Source: Parvularcula maris
Lineage (GTDB): Bacteria; Pseudomonadota; Alphaproteobacteria; Caulobacterales; Parvularculaceae
DNA length: 64,000 bases
NCBI RefSeq assembly: GCF_024505085.1
Contig: NZ_JANIBC010000001.1
Coordinates: forward strand, 124,001-188,000
Direction: 5' to 3'
Shown here: positions 8,658 through 16,854 of the stretch, piece by piece
Layout of the letters: each line of letters starts with the position of its first letter
Numbering within the stretch: the stretch's first letter is position 1
Notes under the pieces: generated by a model
Seen by the model: the letters and a program-made list of their open reading frames with translations, nothing else
Database searches by the model: none
Told to the model about the DNA's origin: nothing
Translations under genes and position numbers: made by a program

Positions 8658-10820
8658 ATGCGGGTCAAGGTGCTGCTGCCCCTGCCCATGGGGGCAGGCT
8701 ACGACTATGCCGTACCGGAGGATCTGAGCCTCACCCCAGGCGATATCGTCAGCGTGCCCCTCGGCCCGCGCGAGGTGACCGGCGTCGTCTGGCCAGGCGG
8801 CGCGGACGGCAAGGTCCCCGATGAGAAGCTGAAACCAGTCAAGCGCCAGTTCTCCGTGCCCCGCCTGTCGCCGCAGCTGATGGATTTCGTCGACTGGGTG
8901 GCGAGCTACTACATGGTGCCCAAGGGCGCCGTCCTGCGCATGGTGCTGCGGCGCGAGCAGGGGCTGGCCGATGTCAAAGGCAAGACCGGCTTTCGCCGCT
9001 GCGCCGTACCGCCCCATGTCAAACTGACGGCCAAGCGCAAGGCGGTTCTGGAGGCGGCAGGCGACCGGGCGCTCTCCGCCCGTGAGCTGGCCGAGGCGGC
9101 AGGGGTGACCGACGGCGTGGTGCGCTCCCTGGCCGAGGCGGGGGCGCTGGAGCCGGTGATGTTCGACCCCGACCCGCCTTTCGGCGCGCCTGATCCTGAT
9201 GCGGGGCGTAAGGAGCTTTCCCAGCAGCAGGAGGCGGGCGCCGCCGAGCTGCGTGCCCTGGTCCGCGATGGGCAGGGCACAGCGCTTCTCGACGGGGTGA
9301 CGGGCTCGGGCAAGACCGAGGTCTATTTCGAGGCTGTGGCCGAAGCCCTGCGCGCCGACCCGGAAGCGCAGGTTCTGGTCATGCTGCCCGAGATCGCGCT
9401 GACCCTTCCCTTCCTCAAACGCTTGGAAGAGCGCTTCGGTACGCCGCCCGCCCACTGGCACTCGGACGTCTCCTCTGCAGGCAGACGGCGTGTGTGGAAG
9501 CGGGTGCTCGACGGCTCGGCAAGGCTCGTGGTGGGGGCGCGCTCGGCGCTGTTCCTGCCCTGGCAGAAGCTCAAGCTCATCGTCATCGACGAGGAGCACG
9601 ACCAAGCCTACAAGCAGCAGGACGGCATCCTCTACCACGCCCGCGACATGGCCGTGGCCATGGGGGCGAGGCAGGGGTTTCCGGTGGTGCTCGCTTCAGC
9701 GACGCCGTCGCTGGAGACCGTGCACAATTGCGAGCTAGGCCGCTACAGCCGGGTACGCCTGCCCAGCCGCTATGGTCCCGCTGTGTTGCCCGATGTCGAG
9801 GTGCTCGACCTGCGCGCTGTTCCTCCGGAGGCGAACCGTTGGCTGGCTGAGCCTGCAGTAGCGGAAATCACCGAGACGCTGATTCGCGGCAAGCAGGTGC
9901 TCCTCTATCTCAACCGGCGCGGCTATGCCCCGGTGACGATCTGCAGGCGTTGCGGTGAGCGGATGACCGCGCCGGACAGCGACACTTGGCTGGTGGAGCA
10001 TCGGTACACGAACCGTCTTATCTGTCACCAGACCGGCTTCTCCATGCCCAAGCCGGAGGCCTGTCCGCATTGCCAGGCGAAGGACACGCTGGCGCCGTGT
10101 GGCCCCGGTGTGGAGCGGGTGGCGGAGGAAGCCAAGGAGCGATGGCCCGACAAGGTGGTGGAGATCTTCTCCTCCGACACCGTCGAGGCGCCAGGTTCAG
10201 CGAAAGCGCTCTTGGAACGGATGACCGCAGGCGAAATTGATATTCTGGTGGCGACCCAAGCCGCAGCCAAGGGGCACAACTTCCCTGGACTGACGTTAGT
10301 CGTCGGGGTGGACGCCGACCTCGGCCTATCCGGCGGCGACCTCCGCGCGGCAGAGCGGACCTACCAGGTGCTCTCGCAAGTCTCGGGCCGGGCGGGTCGG
10401 GCGAAGGACAAGGGCCGGGTGCTCTTGCAAAGCTACCAGCCGGACCACTCGGTGAACCTGGCGCTCACCAGCGGCGACCGGGACGCTTTCTTCGGCGCGG
10501 AGCTCCACTGCCGCGACGAGATCGGCATGCCTCCCTTCGGGCGGCTGGCATCGGTCATTCTGTCAGCGGAGGACGAGCGAAAGCTCCTAGAAGAGGCCCG
10601 CGCTCTGGCCTCCCACGTACCGCATGCCGAGGGGATCGAAGTCTGGGGCCCCGCCCCCGCCCCCTTCTACCGCCTGCGCGGTATCTACCGCCAGCGCTTC
10701 CTCATCAGGGGGCGGAAGAAGTCGAACCTGCAGGCTTTTGCCAGCGACTGGCTGGCTGGTGTGAAGGGGACGAGCGCGGTTCGGCGCGTGGTGGATATCG
10801 ATCCGTATAACTTTTTCTAG
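8658..10820 (+). CDS. priA: Primosomal protein N' (PriA replication-restart helicase) with one degenerate zinc site
   Basis: 720 residues from ATG 8658, chosen because GGAGGTGG sits 8-10 bases upstream and the protein then begins 'MRVKVLLPLP' as PriA proteins do; GTG 8655 is an alternative. PriA recognises stalled forks and reloads the replisome. Visible parts are the N-terminal 3'-binding domain, Walker A 'GVTGSGKTEVYF' (about 211-222), Walker B 'VIDEEHD' (about 309-315), helicase motifs including 'YLNRRGYAP' and 'ATQAAAKGHNFPGLTLV', and the C-terminal domain ending 'VDIDPYNFF'. Of the eight zinc cysteines, Cys429, 432, 456, 469 and 472 remain, while the positions matching E. coli C445, C448 and C466 are Ala438, Ser441 and Thr459. 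The helicase core looks intact. Confidence 0.95.
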   Translation: MRVKVLLPLPMGAGYDYAVPEDLSLTPGDIVSVPLGPREVTGVVWPGGADGKVPDEKLKPVKRQFSVPRLSPQLMDFVDWVASYYMVPKGAVLRMVLRREQGLADVKGKTGFRRCAVPPHVKLTAKRKAVLEAAGDRALSARELAEAAGVTDGVVRSLAEAGALEPVMFDPDPPFGAPDPDAGRKELSQQQEAGAAELRALVRDGQGTALLDGVTGSGKTEVYFEAVAEALRADPEAQVLVMLPEIALTLPFLKRLEERFGTPPAHWHSDVSSAGRRRVWKRVLDGSARLVVGARSALFLPWQKLKLIVIDEEHDQAYKQQDGILYHARDMAVAMGARQGFPVVLASATPSLETVHNCELGRYSRVRLPSRYGPAVLPDVEVLDLRAVPPEANRWLAEPAVAEITETLIRGKQVLLYLNRRGYAPVTICRRCGERMTAPDSDTWLVEHRYTNRLICHQTGFSMPKPEACPHCQAKDTLAPCGPGVERVAEEAKERWPDKVVEIFSSDTVEAPGSAKALLERMTAGEIDILVATQAAAKGHNFPGLTLVVGVDADLGLSGGDLRAAERTYQVLSQVSGRAGRAKDKGRVLLQSYQPDHSVNLALTSGDRDAFFGAELHCRDEIGMPPFGRLASVILSAEDERKLLEEARALASHVPHAEGIEVWGPAPAPFYRLRGIYRQRFLIRGRKKSNLQAFASDWLAGVKGTSAVRRVVDIDPYNFF

Positions 10821-10840
10821 ACGTTGCGTAGCCCTCTCAG

Positions 10841-10950
10841 CCTGTCGGCAGCTCCCCCACCCGTGGGGGAGCGAAGTAGGACCAACCCTTCAACCTGCGC
10901 CCCTCCCCCATCACATGGGTAGGTGCCCGTAGGGCGGAGGGGGCTGCTGC
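10841..10950. repeat. Family C repeat (C1) with perfect 10-base hairpin
   Basis: Lies between convergent priA and the SDR gene. It contains GCTCCCCCAC-CC-GTGGGGGAGC at 10851-10872, a perfect 10-base-arm hairpin, then a degenerate C-rich/G-rich second pair ending in GTAGGGCGGAGGGGGCTG, which shares its GTAGGGCGG with family A. A closely related element is at 36757-36949. There is no T-run, so it is not a textbook intrinsic terminator, but the stem could stop transcription from both sides. Confidence 0.75.
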
Positions 10951-11634
10951 CTACCAAGGCAGGTCCTCACCGCTGAAGCTCGTGAACGTCGCTTTGTCGC
11001 TCGGCTTCAGCCCCTCGATCACCTTGGCCAAACCCTTGGCGCTCTCCTCCGGCGAGATGTTGCCGTTCGGCCCGCCCATATCGGTCCGTACCCAACCGGG
11101 ATGCAGCGTGCCGACAGCGATGCCCTCGCCCTTCAGCTCGGCAGCAGCGCAGGTCATGGCCATATTGAGAGCCGTCTTCGAGACCCGGTAGGCCACAGCG
11201 CCTTGCGAGGCGTCGGCGATCGAGCCCATCTTGGACGTGATGGCGACGAGCTTCTTTCCTTCGGACCTGCGCGCATGGGGCAGGAAGGCCCGTAGCGTCT
11301 CGACCGTGCCCGTAAGGTTCACCTCCAGCGTGCGCGAGAGGTTCTCGGCACTGACCTTCTCAAAGCTCTGATCCTCGTCGGGCAGGCCGTAGATGCCAGC
11401 ATTGGCGATGACGATGTCGATCGGTTCGCTGATCTCCTTAGCCAGTTCGCCAAGGCGCCCGTGATCGGTGGTGTCGAGCTGGTGGATATGGACGCTGCCC
11501 GCGATGCCGCTCAGCTCACGCGCTTCCGAAGGGGTGCGGCAGCAGGCGTGAACCGTCGCGCCTTCCCCGGCGTAGTGACGGGTGAGTTCCAAGCCGATGC
11601 CTCTATTGGCGCCGGTGATCAGTACAGTGGTCAT
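10951..11634 (-). CDS. SDR family oxidoreductase
   Basis: 227-residue classical short-chain dehydrogenase. The cofactor motif is TGANRGIG (residues 7-14), followed by 'IDIVIANAGIYG' (about 75-86), the catalytic serine in 'LVAITSKMGSI' and the YxxxK pair in 'AYRVSKTALN' (Tyr about 148, Lys about 152). The substrate is unknown; similar proteins (C-factor/sniffer-like carbonyl reductases) act on carbonyl compounds using NADPH. It is monocistronic, with repeats on both sides. Confidence 0.9.
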   Translation of the reverse strand: MTTVLITGANRGIGLELTRHYAGEGATVHACCRTPSEARELSGIAGSVHIHQLDTTDHGRLGELAKEISEPIDIVIANAGIYGLPDEDQSFEKVSAENLSRTLEVNLTGTVETLRAFLPHARRSEGKKLVAITSKMGSIADASQGAVAYRVSKTALNMAMTCAAAELKGEGIAVGTLHPGWVRTDMGGPNGNISPEESAKGLAKVIEGLKPSDKATFTSFSGEDLPW

Positions 11635-11645
11635 GGAATGGTCCT

Positions 11646-11723
11646 CGTAGGGCGGCTCGCGCAGCGTACGGCCGTGTTAGAGTGAGATGTAAGAAGGCGG
11701 CACGCTGCGCGAGCCGCCCTACG
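11646..11723. repeat. Family A hairpin repeat, copy A4
   Basis: The best-preserved copy: the left arm beginning CGTAGGGCGGCTCGCGCAGC and its exact reverse complement on the right pair over 22 bases. It lies between the SDR start and the thiolase stop, ending two bases before the thiolase stop codon at 11726-11728. It is positioned as a 3'-end element of the thiolase transcript. Confidence 0.88.
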
Positions 11724-11725
11724 GG

Positions 11726-12916
11726 CTACAGCATCTCCACCGCGACAGCGGCCGCTTCACCGCCGCCGATGCAGATGCCCGCCGCGCCGCGCTTGAAGCC
11801 GCGGTACTTCAGCGCGTTGACGAGACCGGAGACGATCCGTGCGCCGCTGGCGCCGATGGGGTGGCCGAGGGCGCAGGCGCCGCCATGGACGTTCATGCGG
11901 TCATGCTCGATGCCGAGCTCCTCCATCGCCGCCATGGGCACCACGGCGAAGGCCTCGTTGACCTCGAACAGGTCGTAGTCGGACTGCCGGTGTCCTTCTG
12001 CGTCGAAGAGTTTCTGTAGCGCGCCGACGGGGGCTGTGGTGAACCAGGCGGGTTCCTGGGCGTGCGACGTCATCGCGGTGATCTTCGCCAGTGGCGAGAG
12101 GCCCCTGGCATCTGCCTCGCTCTTCCGCATCAGGACCACCGCTGCGGCGCCGTCGGAGATGGAGGAGGCATTGGCCGCCGTCACCGTACCGCCCTCGCGG
12201 CGAAAGGCAGGCTTCAAGGAGGGGATCTTCTCCCGCCGCGCCTTAAACGGCTGCTCGTCCTTATCATAGGTTGCCGAGCCGGAGCGGCTTTCGATGGTCA
12301 CGGGGACGATCTCGTCCCGGAAGGCTTCTTCGGAGGCGGCGAGCGCCCGATCGAGGGAAGCGATGGCGTACTCGTCCTGCGCCTCGCGGGAGAACTCGTA
12401 CTTGTCCGCGCACAGCTCCGCGAAACTGCCCATCAGCCCGCCCTCATAGGCGTCTTCGAGACCGTCGAAGAACATGTGGTCGATGACCTGGCCGTGGCCC
12501 ATCCGGTAGCCCGAGCGCGCCTTAGGCAGAAGATAGGGGGCGTTCGACATGGACTCCATGCCGCCTGCCACGCCGATCTTCACCGATCCGGCGGCGATGG
12601 CTTGCGCCATCTGCATGATGGTCTTCATGCCCGAGCCGCACATCTTGTTGATGGTGGTGCAGGGCACGGATTTGGGCAGGCCACCATGGATTGCAGCCTG
12701 GCGGGCGGGGGCTTGCCCCTGACCTGCGGGCAGGACGCAGCCCATGAGCACTTCCTCGATATCGTCGGGCTTGATACCCGCCCGCTTCACTGCACCGCGT
12801 ATTGCAGCAGCGCCCAGCTTAGCGGCGGGCAGGTCGGACATCTCCCCTTGAAGACCGCCCATGGGCGTGCGCGCGTGGGAGACAAGAACGATGGGGTCAT
12901 CGGTGGGAAGAAGCAT
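11726..12916 (-). CDS. Acetyl-CoA C-acyltransferase (thiolase)
   Basis: 396 residues of the thiolase II fold. The acyl-accepting cysteine is in 'NKMCGSGMKTI' (about residue 93), 'GGMESMSNAPYLL' follows, and the C-terminal catalytic His and Cys are in 'GGACALGHPIGASGARI' (about 343-359) and 'CIGGGEAAA'. The enzyme either condenses two acetyl-CoA (PHB or ketone pathway) or thiolyses 3-ketoacyl-CoA; the motif pattern suits an acetyl-CoA acetyltransferase but does not decide it. No phaB or beta-oxidation partner is adjacent. Confidence 0.93.
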   Translation of the reverse strand: MLLPTDDPIVLVSHARTPMGGLQGEMSDLPAAKLGAAAIRGAVKRAGIKPDDIEEVLMGCVLPAGQGQAPARQAAIHGGLPKSVPCTTINKMCGSGMKTIMQMAQAIAAGSVKIGVAGGMESMSNAPYLLPKARSGYRMGHGQVIDHMFFDGLEDAYEGGLMGSFAELCADKYEFSREAQDEYAIASLDRALAASEEAFRDEIVPVTIESRSGSATYDKDEQPFKARREKIPSLKPAFRREGGTVTAANASSISDGAAAVVLMRKSEADARGLSPLAKITAMTSHAQEPAWFTTAPVGALQKLFDAEGHRQSDYDLFEVNEAFAVVPMAAMEELGIEHDRMNVHGGACALGHPIGASGARIVSGLVNALKYRGFKRGAAGICIGGGEAAAVAVEML

Positions 12917-12979
12917 GGGGCACTCCGCTCAGGCTGGCTCGGCTGTTGCCGACCCCCTAGCGGAAATGATGACGCCCGG

Positions 12980-13183
12980 TCACCCGCGGTCGTCAGGCGC
13001 TCCGGGTCGTGATCGGCTCGCGAGACCAAGACAGACAAGCAGGGCAGCAATCAGCGGCCAGACAGGGGCCGATGCGGTCTCGGCGGCAGGGCTTTGGACA
13101 GCCGCCGCTGCCGTTTCCGCAGCCTGAAAGAGCACGATTGAGCTTTCGATCATGCACTGCACATAGCAGGAAATCGCCTGCAT
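12980..13183 (-). CDS. Possible small single-pass membrane protein
   Basis: 67 residues from ATG 13183, preceded by AAAGGGGC about six bases upstream. It has a hydrophobic start, an Ala/Thr-rich middle and one membrane helix (about 42-60) with an Arg-rich tail 'LGLASRSRPG'. The helix-plus-basic-tail ending is loosely like PEP-CTERM/VPxx sorting tails, without a clear motif. It lies alone between the thiolase gene and the DUF5872 gene. A long upstream extension of this frame is a shadow of the DUF5872 gene. Whether it is a real gene is uncertain. Confidence 0.35.
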   Translation of the reverse strand: MQAISCYVQCMIESSIVLFQAAETAAAAVQSPAAETASAPVWPLIAALLVCLGLASRSRPGAPDDRG

Positions 13184-13281
13184 GAAGAGCCCCTTTCTCT
13201 CAATATCTCGCGACTGCGAAGAAGGCGGACGAGAAGGAACATGCAAAGGGCGCGCCACCGCCCTTCGCGCGTTCGCAGGGT

Positions 13282-14037
13282 CTAGCTCACCGCCTCGGCC
13301 AGCTCGCCCTTGTCCATCTTCGAGCGGCCCTCGACATCCTGCTCCTTGGCTTTCTCGTACAGCTCCTCTTTCGTGTAGTCCGAAAGATTGCTGCTGCTTT
13401 GTTTGTTGAGCGCCTCGATCAGCTCGTCCTTGGACATGTCGGACCGGCCGTCGATGTCCTGGTCCTGAGCCATGTCGTAGAGCTCCTCCTTGGTTTTGCC
13501 CTGAAGGGCGTTCTCGCTGCCCTTCTTGCGGCCGTTCTCGTCGGTGGCGTCCTCGATGGCGTCCAGAAGCTCGTCCTTGGTCATGGAGGAGCGTCCCTCG
13601 ATCTCGAGGTCCTCGGCCCGCTCCATCAGCATCTCCTTGGTCGGGCCGCCGTCTTTGATCTTGGAGACCTTCTCCTTCACGTCGTCGGGCTGGTCCACAT
13701 ACTGGCCGTCGCCGTTCTTTTTCTTCTTGGTGGAGCGGGCGTACTCGTCCTCGGTGAGGAGCATGCGCACTTTTTTGGGCAGGTAGCGCTCGCCGGTCTC
13801 GCCGCTTTCTCCGCCGGACTTGGTGCCCCAGTCCTCCTCGGTCCACTCGTGAAGGTCCGTCTCGTCCTGGTCGGGGCCGTCATCCTCGTAGCCGCCGCCG
13901 CGCTTTTTGTACTTCTGCACGGCAAGCTGCGCCTTGCGCGCCGACCACTGGCCCGGATCGCCGCCCTTGTCTGATTCTTTCACCTCCTCCTTGACCTCTT
14001 CCCAGAGTTCGGGGTCGGTTTTCTTGGCTTCGGCCAT
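13282..14037 (-). CDS. DUF5872 protein with three Rho-N/SAP-like repeats
   Basis: 251 residues from ATG 14037 (GGAGAC upstream). The N-terminal half, rich in Lys/Glu/Asp, matches the DUF5872 pattern ('DPELWEEVKEEVKESDKGG', 'WSARKAQLAVQKYKKRGGGY', 'RYLPKKVRMLLTEDEY'). The C-terminal half has three copies of a 30-40-residue helix-extended loop-helix unit of the Rho termination-factor N-terminal/SAP type, opening TKEMLMERAEDLEIEGRSSM, TKEELYDMAQDQDIDGRSDM and TKEELYEKAKEQDVEGRSKM. Such units bind nucleic acids. The role is unknown; a DNA- or RNA-associated protein is inferred. Confidence 0.85.
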   Translation of the reverse strand: MAEAKKTDPELWEEVKEEVKESDKGGDPGQWSARKAQLAVQKYKKRGGGYEDDGPDQDETDLHEWTEEDWGTKSGGESGETGERYLPKKVRMLLTEDEYARSTKKKKNGDGQYVDQPDDVKEKVSKIKDGGPTKEMLMERAEDLEIEGRSSMTKDELLDAIEDATDENGRKKGSENALQGKTKEELYDMAQDQDIDGRSDMSKDELIEALNKQSSSNLSDYTKEELYEKAKEQDVEGRSKMDKGELAEAVS

Positions 14038-14095
14038 GATGTGTCTCCTCTCACCCTCGCCAACGGGGAGGAGAGGGTGCCTGTTCCAGCGGCGC

Positions 14096-14806
14096 TCAGC
14101 CGCAGACGGGGCAGCCAGGGTCGCGCTCGATCGTGACCTGGCGCATGGAGGGAGGCCGCAGCTCGGCGATGGTGAGAAGGCAGTTCGGTCCCGCATCGCC
14201 TACCAGGAAGCGGATCGCCTCCGCCGCTGCCAGGCTGCCGACCAGTCCCACCACCGGGCCGAGCACTCCGTCGCGGTCGCATACGCCGTCCTCCGCAGCC
14301 CCCTCGGGCACGAAGCAAGCGTAGCAGGGACCGGGCCGGCCGAAACGGCCGACATAGCCGGAGAAGCGGGAGGCGGCGGAGGAGATGAGCGGTATGTCCG
14401 CTTCTAGGGCAGCGCGGTTGATGATATGCCGGGCGGCGATCCTGTCGGTGCCTTCTATGACCAGGTCTGCGCCTTTGAGCAGGCTACGCGGCGTTTCAGG
14501 GCCGAACATCTCCGGGTGGGGGCGGATGTCGATCTCGCTGTTGACGGCACGCAGCCGCTCGGCCGCTGCCTCGGCCTTGGGTCTTCCAATGTCAGCCTCG
14601 GTGTAGAGGGTTTGGCGCTGAAGGTTCGACAGCTCCACCCGGTCGCCATCGACCACGGTGATCCGGCCCACCCCCGCCCCTGCGATATAGCTAAGGATCG
14701 GGCAGCCAAGCCCACCGGCGCCGATCACCACCACCTGGGCGGCAGCAAGAGCCTTCTGGCCCTGACCGCCCACCTCAGGCAGCAGAACATGATGCTTGTA
14801 GCGCAT
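14096..14806 (-). CDS. moeB: MoeB/ThiF/HesA-type adenylyltransferase
   Basis: 236 residues. ATP site 'VVVIGAGGLGCPIL' (about 25-38), then 'DGDRVELSNLQRQTLY' with the Arg finger, and 'GTDRIAARHIINRAAL'. Zinc-binding pairs are CYAC (about 175) and CPVC (232-235), as in MoeB. This family adenylates the C-terminal Gly-Gly of a ubiquitin-like sulfur carrier (MoaD or ThiS); 'GVLGPVVGLVGSLAAAEAIR' is the conserved helix. The N-terminus starts directly at 'RYKHHVLLPEVGGQGQ', about 10-15 residues shorter than many homologues. It follows dut after 20 bases in the folC-dut-moeB run. MoeB versus ThiF cannot be settled from sequence alone. Confidence 0.88.
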   Translation of the reverse strand: MRYKHHVLLPEVGGQGQKALAAAQVVVIGAGGLGCPILSYIAGAGVGRITVVDGDRVELSNLQRQTLYTEADIGRPKAEAAAERLRAVNSEIDIRPHPEMFGPETPRSLLKGADLVIEGTDRIAARHIINRAALEADIPLISSAASRFSGYVGRFGRPGPCYACFVPEGAAEDGVCDRDGVLGPVVGLVGSLAAAEAIRFLVGDAGPNCLLTIAELRPPSMRQVTIERDPGCPVCG

Positions 14807-14826
14807 GGAAGGGGTTTGCCCCGTCC

Positions 14827-15282
14827 TCAGGCTCCAGTCGAGCCGAAGCCGCCCTCGCCGCGCAGCGACTCCGGAAGGGGTTCATTCCGCTCCTCGAACA
14901 ATGCGCGTAAGTAAGGAGCGATCACCATCTGGGCGACCCGCATGCCGCGGGTCACGGTGAAGGTCTCCTGGCCGAGATTGACCAGCGGCACCTTCAGCTC
15001 GCCGCGATAGTCGCTGTCCACCGTGCCGGGCGCGTTGATGACGGTGACGCCGTGCTTGGAGGAGAGGCCGGAGCGCGGGCGCACCTGGGCCTCGGTGCCG
15101 GGGGCGAGAGCGATCTGCAAACCCGTGGGCACGAGCGCGCGCTGGCCCGGCTGCAGGACGAGGTCCTCATCCACGGCGGCGCGGAGGTCGCAGCCTGCCG
15201 AGCCCTCCGTTTCGTAGGAGGGGAGGTCTAGGCCCTCGGCATGAGGCAAGCGGCGGATGAGAACGGGGGTGTCTTGGATCAT
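14827..15282 (-). CDS. dut: Deoxyuridine 5'-triphosphate nucleotidohydrolase (dUTPase)
   Basis: 151-residue trimeric dUTPase that turns dUTP into dUMP and pyrophosphate, keeping uracil out of DNA and feeding dTMP synthesis. Motifs in order: 'GSAGCDLRA' (motif 1, about 27-35), '[13 protein letters not shown]' (motif 2), '[14 protein letters not shown]' (motif 3), '[10 protein letters not shown]' (motif 4) and the flexible tail '[10 protein letters not shown]' (motif 5) that closes over the substrate. The start overlaps the folC stop by four bases, so the two are translationally coupled. Confidence 0.97.
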   Translation of the reverse strand: MIQDTPVLIRRLPHAEGLDLPSYETEGSAGCDLRAAVDEDLVLQPGQRALVPTGLQIALAPGTEAQVRPRSGLSSKHGVTVINAPGTVDSDYRGELKVPLVNLGQETFTVTRGMRVAQMVIAPYLRALFEERNEPLPESLRGEGGFGSTGA

Positions 15283-16619
15283 CCGTTCTTCTTGAGCACT
15301 TCGCCCGCGAGATAAAGACTGCCGCAGATGAGAACCCTCGGCTGCCCCTCGCCGGAGCGGCCGAAGGCGTCGGCGGCGAAGGTGAGAGCCTCCTCGACCG
15401 ACCCCATGGGCTTGGCGGAGAGGCCTGCTTCTTCGGCCTGCTTGGCGAGAACCTCAGGAGAGGCCGCGGCCTTAGTGTCGGCCTTCACCGTCAGCACGAG
15501 GGAGGCAAGCCCCTCGAAAGCAGAGAGGAAGCCGCCCGCGTCCTTGTTCTTCTGCATCCCCACGACCAGGACCAGGGGTCGCGGCGCGCGCTCTTCGAGG
15601 TCGGCCAGCGCCCGCGCCAGCGCCCGCCCGGCATGGGGGTTGTGGCCGCCGTCGAGCCAGAGCTCGCCGGGATCGCCTGCGTGCTTGGTGACCAAGGCGG
15701 TGAGCGGCCCCGGCTTCAGGCGCTGTAGGCGAGCGGGCCACTCCGCCGCCTCGATCCCCATGGCGATGAGCTCCTCGGCGGGGGCGAGCCCGGCGGCCTT
15801 GAGCGCCGCCACGGCCAGGGCTGCGTTATCGATCTGGTGGCTGCCCTGAAGCCTCGGGAGCGGCAGGTCGGAGAGGCCCTGCTCGTCCTCATAGGTGAAG
15901 CCGCCGCCCTCGCGTGCCACCTGCCAGTCCTCGCCCAAGATGTGCTGATCGGCGCCCAGCGCCAAAGCGCGGCTGCGCAGCACCTCCATGACTTCGGGGC
16001 GCTGGCTGCCGGTGACCATGACCGAGCCCGGCTTGATGATGCCCGCCTTCTCGAAGGCGATCTCCTCCAGGGTTTCGCCAAGCCAGTCCTGGTGGTCGAG
16101 GCCGATGGGGGTGATGACCGTGGCCCTGGGGGCGGTGACGACATTGGTCGCGTCTAGCCTGCCACCGAGGCCTGTCTCCAGAAGCACCACATCGCCGGGT
16201 GTCTCGGCGAAGGCTAGGAAAGCCGCGGCCGTTGCGGCCTCGAAATAGGTCAGCGGCAAGTCGCCTGCGGCTGCCTCGCAGCGCCCTAGGACCAAGGCCA
16301 GCTCCTCATCGGTGATTTCCTGACCGGCCAGGGTGATGCGCTCGTTGAAGCGGACGAGATGGGGGGAGGTGTAGGTGTGAACCCTCAGGCCGCCTGCCGC
16401 GAGGATCGTGCGCATGAAGGCGAGGGTCGAGCCCTTGCCGTTGGTGCCGGCCACATGGATCACCGGGGGCAGCTTGTCCTGCGGGTCGCCGAGCCGCTGA
16501 AGCGCCGCGCGGATGCGATCAAGGCCGAGAATGATCTCGGCGGGATTGGTGTTCTCGAAGCGGGTGAGGAGGCGTTCGACCTCTGCCCTGGCGCCGGTCT
16601 GGGTCATGGGTTCGTTCAC
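15279..16619 (-). CDS. folC: Bifunctional folylpolyglutamate synthase / dihydrofolate synthase
   Basis: 446 residues of the Mur-ligase-like fold. ATP loop '[18 protein letters not shown]' (about 55-72), omega-loop region '[14 protein letters not shown]', '[15 protein letters not shown]', '[13 protein letters not shown]', carbamylated-lysine region 'EKAGIIKPG' and C-terminal '[14 protein letters not shown]'. It adds L-glutamate to dihydropteroate and to folates in the cytosol. It lies downstream of accD and trpA in the alphaproteobacterial trpA-accD-folC order, but with a 235-base repeat-containing gap before it. Confidence 0.97.
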   Translation of the reverse strand: MNEPMTQTGARAEVERLLTRFENTNPAEIILGLDRIRAALQRLGDPQDKLPPVIHVAGTNGKGSTLAFMRTILAAGGLRVHTYTSPHLVRFNERITLAGQEITDEELALVLGRCEAAAGDLPLTYFEAATAAAFLAFAETPGDVVLLETGLGGRLDATNVVTAPRATVITPIGLDHQDWLGETLEEIAFEKAGIIKPGSVMVTGSQRPEVMEVLRSRALALGADQHILGEDWQVAREGGGFTYEDEQGLSDLPLPRLQGSHQIDNAALAVAALKAAGLAPAEELIAMGIEAAEWPARLQRLKPGPLTALVTKHAGDPGELWLDGGHNPHAGRALARALADLEERAPRPLVLVVGMQKNKDAGGFLSAFEGLASLVLTVKADTKAAASPEVLAKQAEEAGLSAKPMGSVEEALTFAADAFGRSGEGQPRVLICGSLYLAGEVLKKNG

Positions 16620-16854
16620 AGCCTATCTCTCCCGCGCGTGGGATAGGTCGACATCTTCGATTTCGGGTGAGGGGATCGGCGAAGCCGTAGCGTCTGTGAC
16701 TTGCTGCTGCCGCAGCCTTCTCCGGTTCGAAAAGGTCCCCCGGACCTTTTCGTTTGCTACGCAAACCACCTCCGAAGCCCCCTCACCCTCGGTCCCTCTC
16801 CCGTGAACGGCAGAGGGAGGCGATAGAGGCACCCGTTTCGCCCTAATCCCCAAC
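16620..16854. repeat. Family C-related repeat region (C3) between accD and folC
   Basis: Non-coding 235 bases. It includes the perfect 11-base-arm hairpin CGAAAAGGTCC-CCC-GGACCTTTTCG at 16728-16752 and a C-rich/G-rich pair around 16782-16818 (CCCCTCACCCTCGGTCCCTC ... GAGGGAGGCGATAGAGG). The same GGTCC-CCC-GGACC core with different outer arms is at 36859-36883. It separates genes that are usually adjacent. Confidence 0.72.

Noticed and set aside
10851-10872. Hairpin after priA as a classical intrinsic terminator
   Set aside because: Stem is strong but no T-run follows on either strand; kept only as a repeat element with possible terminator role.
13184-13846. N-terminal extension of the small membrane protein frame (12980-13183)
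   Set aside because: It is the +1 shadow of the DUF5872 gene (Arg/Gly/Gln-rich); only the last 67 codons could be a gene.
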